A stretch of 64,000 bases of DNA from Stomoxys calcitrans (taxonomy: Eukaryota > Arthropoda > Insecta > Diptera > Muscidae): NCBI RefSeq assembly GCF_963082655.1, contig NC_081554.1, positions 192,044,206 to 192,108,205 on the forward strand, read 5' to 3'. Each line of letters opens with the position of its first letter. The first letter of the stretch is position 1. A model generated the notes under the pieces. The model ran no database searches and had not been told where the DNA came from. It saw only the letters and a list, made by a program, of their open reading frames with translations. Shown here piece after piece: positions 61,435-64,000 of the stretch. Position numbers and translations under genes: made by a program.

Positions 61435-62745
61435 TTATACCCACCACCATAGATGGAAGTAAATATTCTTGATCCTCTCGACGTTCTGAGTGGATCTAGC
61501 CATGTCCATCCGTCCGTCCGTCTGTCGAAATCACGATAGAGGTCGAATGCGTACAGCTAGCCGCTTGAAATTTTGCATAGATACTTAAAATCAATGTAGG
61601 TCGCTGGACTGCAAATGGGCAATATCGGTTCATATTTAGATATAGCTCCCATATAAACCGACCTCCCGATTTGACTTCTTGAGCCCATGGAAGCCGAAAT
61701 TTTTATCCCATTTGGCTGAAATTGTTCTGTTATGACTTCCAACAACAGTGCCAAGTGCGGTCCAAATCGGTCAAGAACCTGATATAGCTCCCATATAAAC
61801 CGATCTCTTGATTTGACTTCTTGAGCCCCTAGACGCCGCAATTTGTGTCCGATTTGGCTGAAACTTAGCATGTAGTGTTCTGTTATGACTTCCAACTACT
61901 GTGACAAGTACGGTCTAAATCAGTGTTTAACATGATATAGCTCCCATATAAATTAATCTCCCGATATGACTTCTTGAGCCCATGGAAGCCGCAATTTTTA
62001 TCCCATTTGGCTTAAATTGTTCTGTTATGACTTCCAACAACAGTGCCAAGTGCGGTCCAAATCGATTTGGCTGAAACTTAGCATGTAGTGTTCTGTTATG
62101 ACATCCAACTATTGTGACAAGTACTGTCTAAATCGGTCTTTAACCTGATATAGCTCCCATATAAACTGATCTACCGATTTGACTTCTTGAGCCCTTGAGT
62201 CCAATCAACCGATTGACCGGTCAAGAACCTGATATAGCTCCCATATAAACCGATCTCTCGATTTGACTTCTTGAGCCCCTAGACGGCGCAATTTGTGTCC
62301 GATTTGGCTGAAACTTAGCATGTAGTGTTCTGTTATGACTTCCAACTACTGTGACAAGTACGGTCTAAATCGGTCTTTAACCTGATATAGCTCCCATATA
62401 AATTAATCTCCCTATATGACTTCTTGAGCCCTTACAAGCCGCAATGTTTGTCCGATTTGGCTGAAATTTTGTCTGTGGTGTTCTGTTACGACTTTTAAAA
62501 ACTGTGCCAAATACGCTCTAAATCGTTCTATAACCTGATATAGCGCCCATATAAATCGATCTCCGGATCATCCTTATTCGGTTCATAGAAGTTTTAATTT
62601 TTGCTGGTTTGACAGAAGTTTGGTATATAGAATAAAATAATGCCCTTCAACTAGATTTATTTTGTACAAATTTTTAGCAGAATCCATGGTGTTGGGTTCC
62701 CAAGATTCTGCCCGGTCGAACTTAGCACGCTTTTATTTGTTTAAC
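61435..62745 (+). mobile_element. Block-built element T1, long forward copy
   Basis: 5' module 'atttttatacccaccaccatag' (61431-61452), 'gtccatccgtccgtccgtctgtcgaaat', seven or more units with 'cctgatatagctcccatataaaccgatctc', 3' terminus 'tctgcccggtcgaacttagcacgcttttatttgttt' ending about 62742. Contains a duplicated segment: 61800-62010 and 62250-62430 are almost identical, showing recent internal unit expansion. Confidence 0.85.
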
Positions 62746-62785
62746 CTTCGCTACTAATCTAGTTTTTCCGTTTTTATAGTATATA

Positions 62786-63185
62786 CAGTCGAAATAATTG
62801 TAACACACTTTAGTGAAAAAAACGCTTAAGTGAAACTTAATGGGAAAACCATGCATTCTTGAATTAAATTCGTTTTAGTGAATCCCAAATTATTATTGGG
62901 AAAAAAAACAAATTTTTTGTCCAACTAAAACCGCATAAGTGAAAAAAAAATTTTCTAATGAAAATGATCTGAAATTGGAAATATGTACGGCATAAATAAA
63001 ATTCGCAAAAACAAATCTTGTCATATCGCTAATTATCGTCTCCGAGTTTAAAAGAGAGCGACTGTGCATTGTTCATTTCTTATCCAAGTATCTCATACGT
63101 AATTAGTACAGCGAGGTCAAAACTCGCTTAAGTGCAAATGAATTTCACTTATCCGAACTATGCTTAACTGGATACTACGGATAAG
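62786..63185. mobile_element. Possible pogo/Tigger-related MITE relic
   Basis: 'tacagtcgaaataattgtaaca' at 62785 and 'tacagcgaggtcaaaactcgcttaagtgc' at 63108-63136, with several 'cgcttaagtg' / 'ggataagtg' words, resemble pogo-type ends. Boundaries and inverted repeat are not clear. Confidence 0.28.
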
Positions 63186-63194
63186 TGAAACAAA

Positions 63195-63560
63195 AAAGTT
63201 TAAATCACAATAACGGTCGAACGAATAAAGCTAACTACTTAAAATTTTGCACAGATAGTTCTTATTGATATAGACCGTTGGGGATTGCAAATGGGCCATT
63301 TCGTTTCAGATTTGTAGAAAGTCTCCCTTTGAACTTATACATCAATATGACTTCTTGGGTCTTTAAGGGCGTAATTCTTATTCGATTTGGCTGAAATTTT
63401 GCGCAATTACCTACTACATGGGTTAAGAGTTTAGTCTGAATATAACTTGATGAAGCTCCCATATGAATTAATCTCTGGATTTTATTTCTTGAGCTCTTAG
63501 CCAAATGGCATAAGAATTGAGCCTTTCCATGTTTCAATATAGCTGCCAACGGAATTACTA
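63195..63560 (+). mobile_element. Block-built element T1, internal forward fragment
   Basis: 'aataacggtcgaacgaataaagctaac', 'gcacagatagttcttattgatatagaccgttggggattgcaaatgggccat', 'gatttggctgaaattttgcgc'. Lacks both termini. Confidence 0.7.
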
Positions 63561-63604
63561 TTTTTCCTTCAATTTTATTAAACCACTTGTCTTAGATACA
63601 AAAA

Positions 63605-63717
63605 ACGATCAATCCCATGGCAACCGGTTGTACGTACCGGATTGACCCGATGAAGTCCTTCATCGACAAGGGCTGCCACCTCAGTGTACAACACACTGAC
63701 ACAACAACAACAACAAA
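63605..63717 (+). mobile_element. (CAA)n-tailed retroposon 3' end, copy 5
   Basis: Forward: 'atcaatcccatggcaaccgg', 'gtacgtaccggattgacccga', 'gtacaacacactgacacaac' and a CAA tail to 63717. Defines the fixed 3' end of the family seen in reverse at 9660, 10320, 25220 and 25990. Confidence 0.78.
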
Positions 63718-63852
63718 CACGATCTAAATAATCTGCTGTTGTCCAAATGTTTTAGTGTTTGCAATTCATAAAAAAAATTCTAGTCTGTTTTTGTTAAGAT
63801 TTTTAATAAGTGGCTTAAGCTATTTTCAACTCAACTGTTTACACCTTATAAC

Positions 63853-63859
63853 TATAAAA
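63853..63859 (+). promoter_or_regulatory. Candidate TATA box
   Basis: TATAAAA 58 bp upstream of the signal-peptide exon at 63911. Confidence 0.45.
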
Positions 63860-63910
63860 TGTTCAAAGTCACCTCTGGTGTTAAAAAATTTAAATATCAT
63901 TTATCATAAA

Positions 63911-63973
63911 ATGCTTGTTTTGAGCTATCTTATATTGTGTTGTGCTCTGATTGCAACTTTCGCCAGGGCTCAG
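63911..63973 (+). CDS. Signal-peptide exon of a small secreted protein (partial)
   Basis: 21 codons, 'MLVLSYLILCCALIATFARA' + Q, then a GTGGGT donor at 63974 (phase 0). The hydrophobic core and the ARA-Q cleavage site are typical of a secretory signal. The rest lies beyond the window. The layout (signal peptide alone in exon 1, phase-0 intron) matches the peptide genes at 40831, 48294 and 56086. Confidence 0.5.
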
Positions 63974-64000
63974 GTGGGTTGATGATTTTTTTCCTTTTTA

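Overview
The window is nuclear DNA of a calyptrate (muscoid) fly, of the Musca/Stomoxys type. It holds single-copy insect genes with short phase-defined introns and GT-AG junctions, AATAAA polyadenylation signals, and a heavy load of fly transposable elements: Jockey-like, R1/LOA-like and RTE-like non-LTR elements, tRNA-derived SINEs, mariner MITEs, and a very abundant element built from blocks around GATATAGCTCCCATATAAAC. The species is an inference; no search was run.

Layout. 1-11.3 kb is mostly decayed retrotransposons, an (AT)n tract and a tRNA-type SINE. 11.5-31 kb is the housekeeping gene island: an RFXANK/ANKRA2-like ankyrin protein (-), complex I subunit NDUFB9/ND-B22 (+, three exons), DDA1 (-), WDFY2 (+, intronless WD40-FYVE protein), DPM1 (-, three exons, with a 3 kb second intron full of mobile elements), and a first coding exon that looks like CEP104 (+). 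Between them lie LINE fragments and SINEs. The products act in unrelated processes (transcription cofactor, respiration, CRL4 ubiquitin ligase, endosome signalling, dolichol-mannose synthesis, cilium), so this is ordinary gene neighbourhood rather than a functional cluster.

31-64 kb looks like a repeat desert: many copies of the block-built element in both orientations, MITEs, two minisatellites (a ~31 bp unit at 49.85-50.76 kb; a 16 bp unit at 58.0-59.5 kb split by a LINE), and an RTE relic. Inside it I find a scattered set of very small secreted-peptide genes. Their exons are mostly too short to stand out as ORFs: a 59-aa Arg/Pro-rich peptide (40831-41164, -), a 66-aa peptide with a textbook TATA/initiator (47368-47568, +), a 60-aa peptide resembling the Bomanin/IM1 immune-induced precursors (48294-48536, +), a 78-aa cystine-knot-like peptide (56086-56392, +), and a signal-peptide exon cut by the window end (63911-63973, +). 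Four of the five share one architecture: signal peptide in exon 1, a phase-0 intron, and a tiny mature domain in exon 2. I see no further CEP104 exon downstream, so these genes may be nested in its first intron or may simply follow an assembly or gene break. Antimicrobial, immune, venom/saliva-like or reproductive roles are inference only; this peptide set is the most interesting part of the window.
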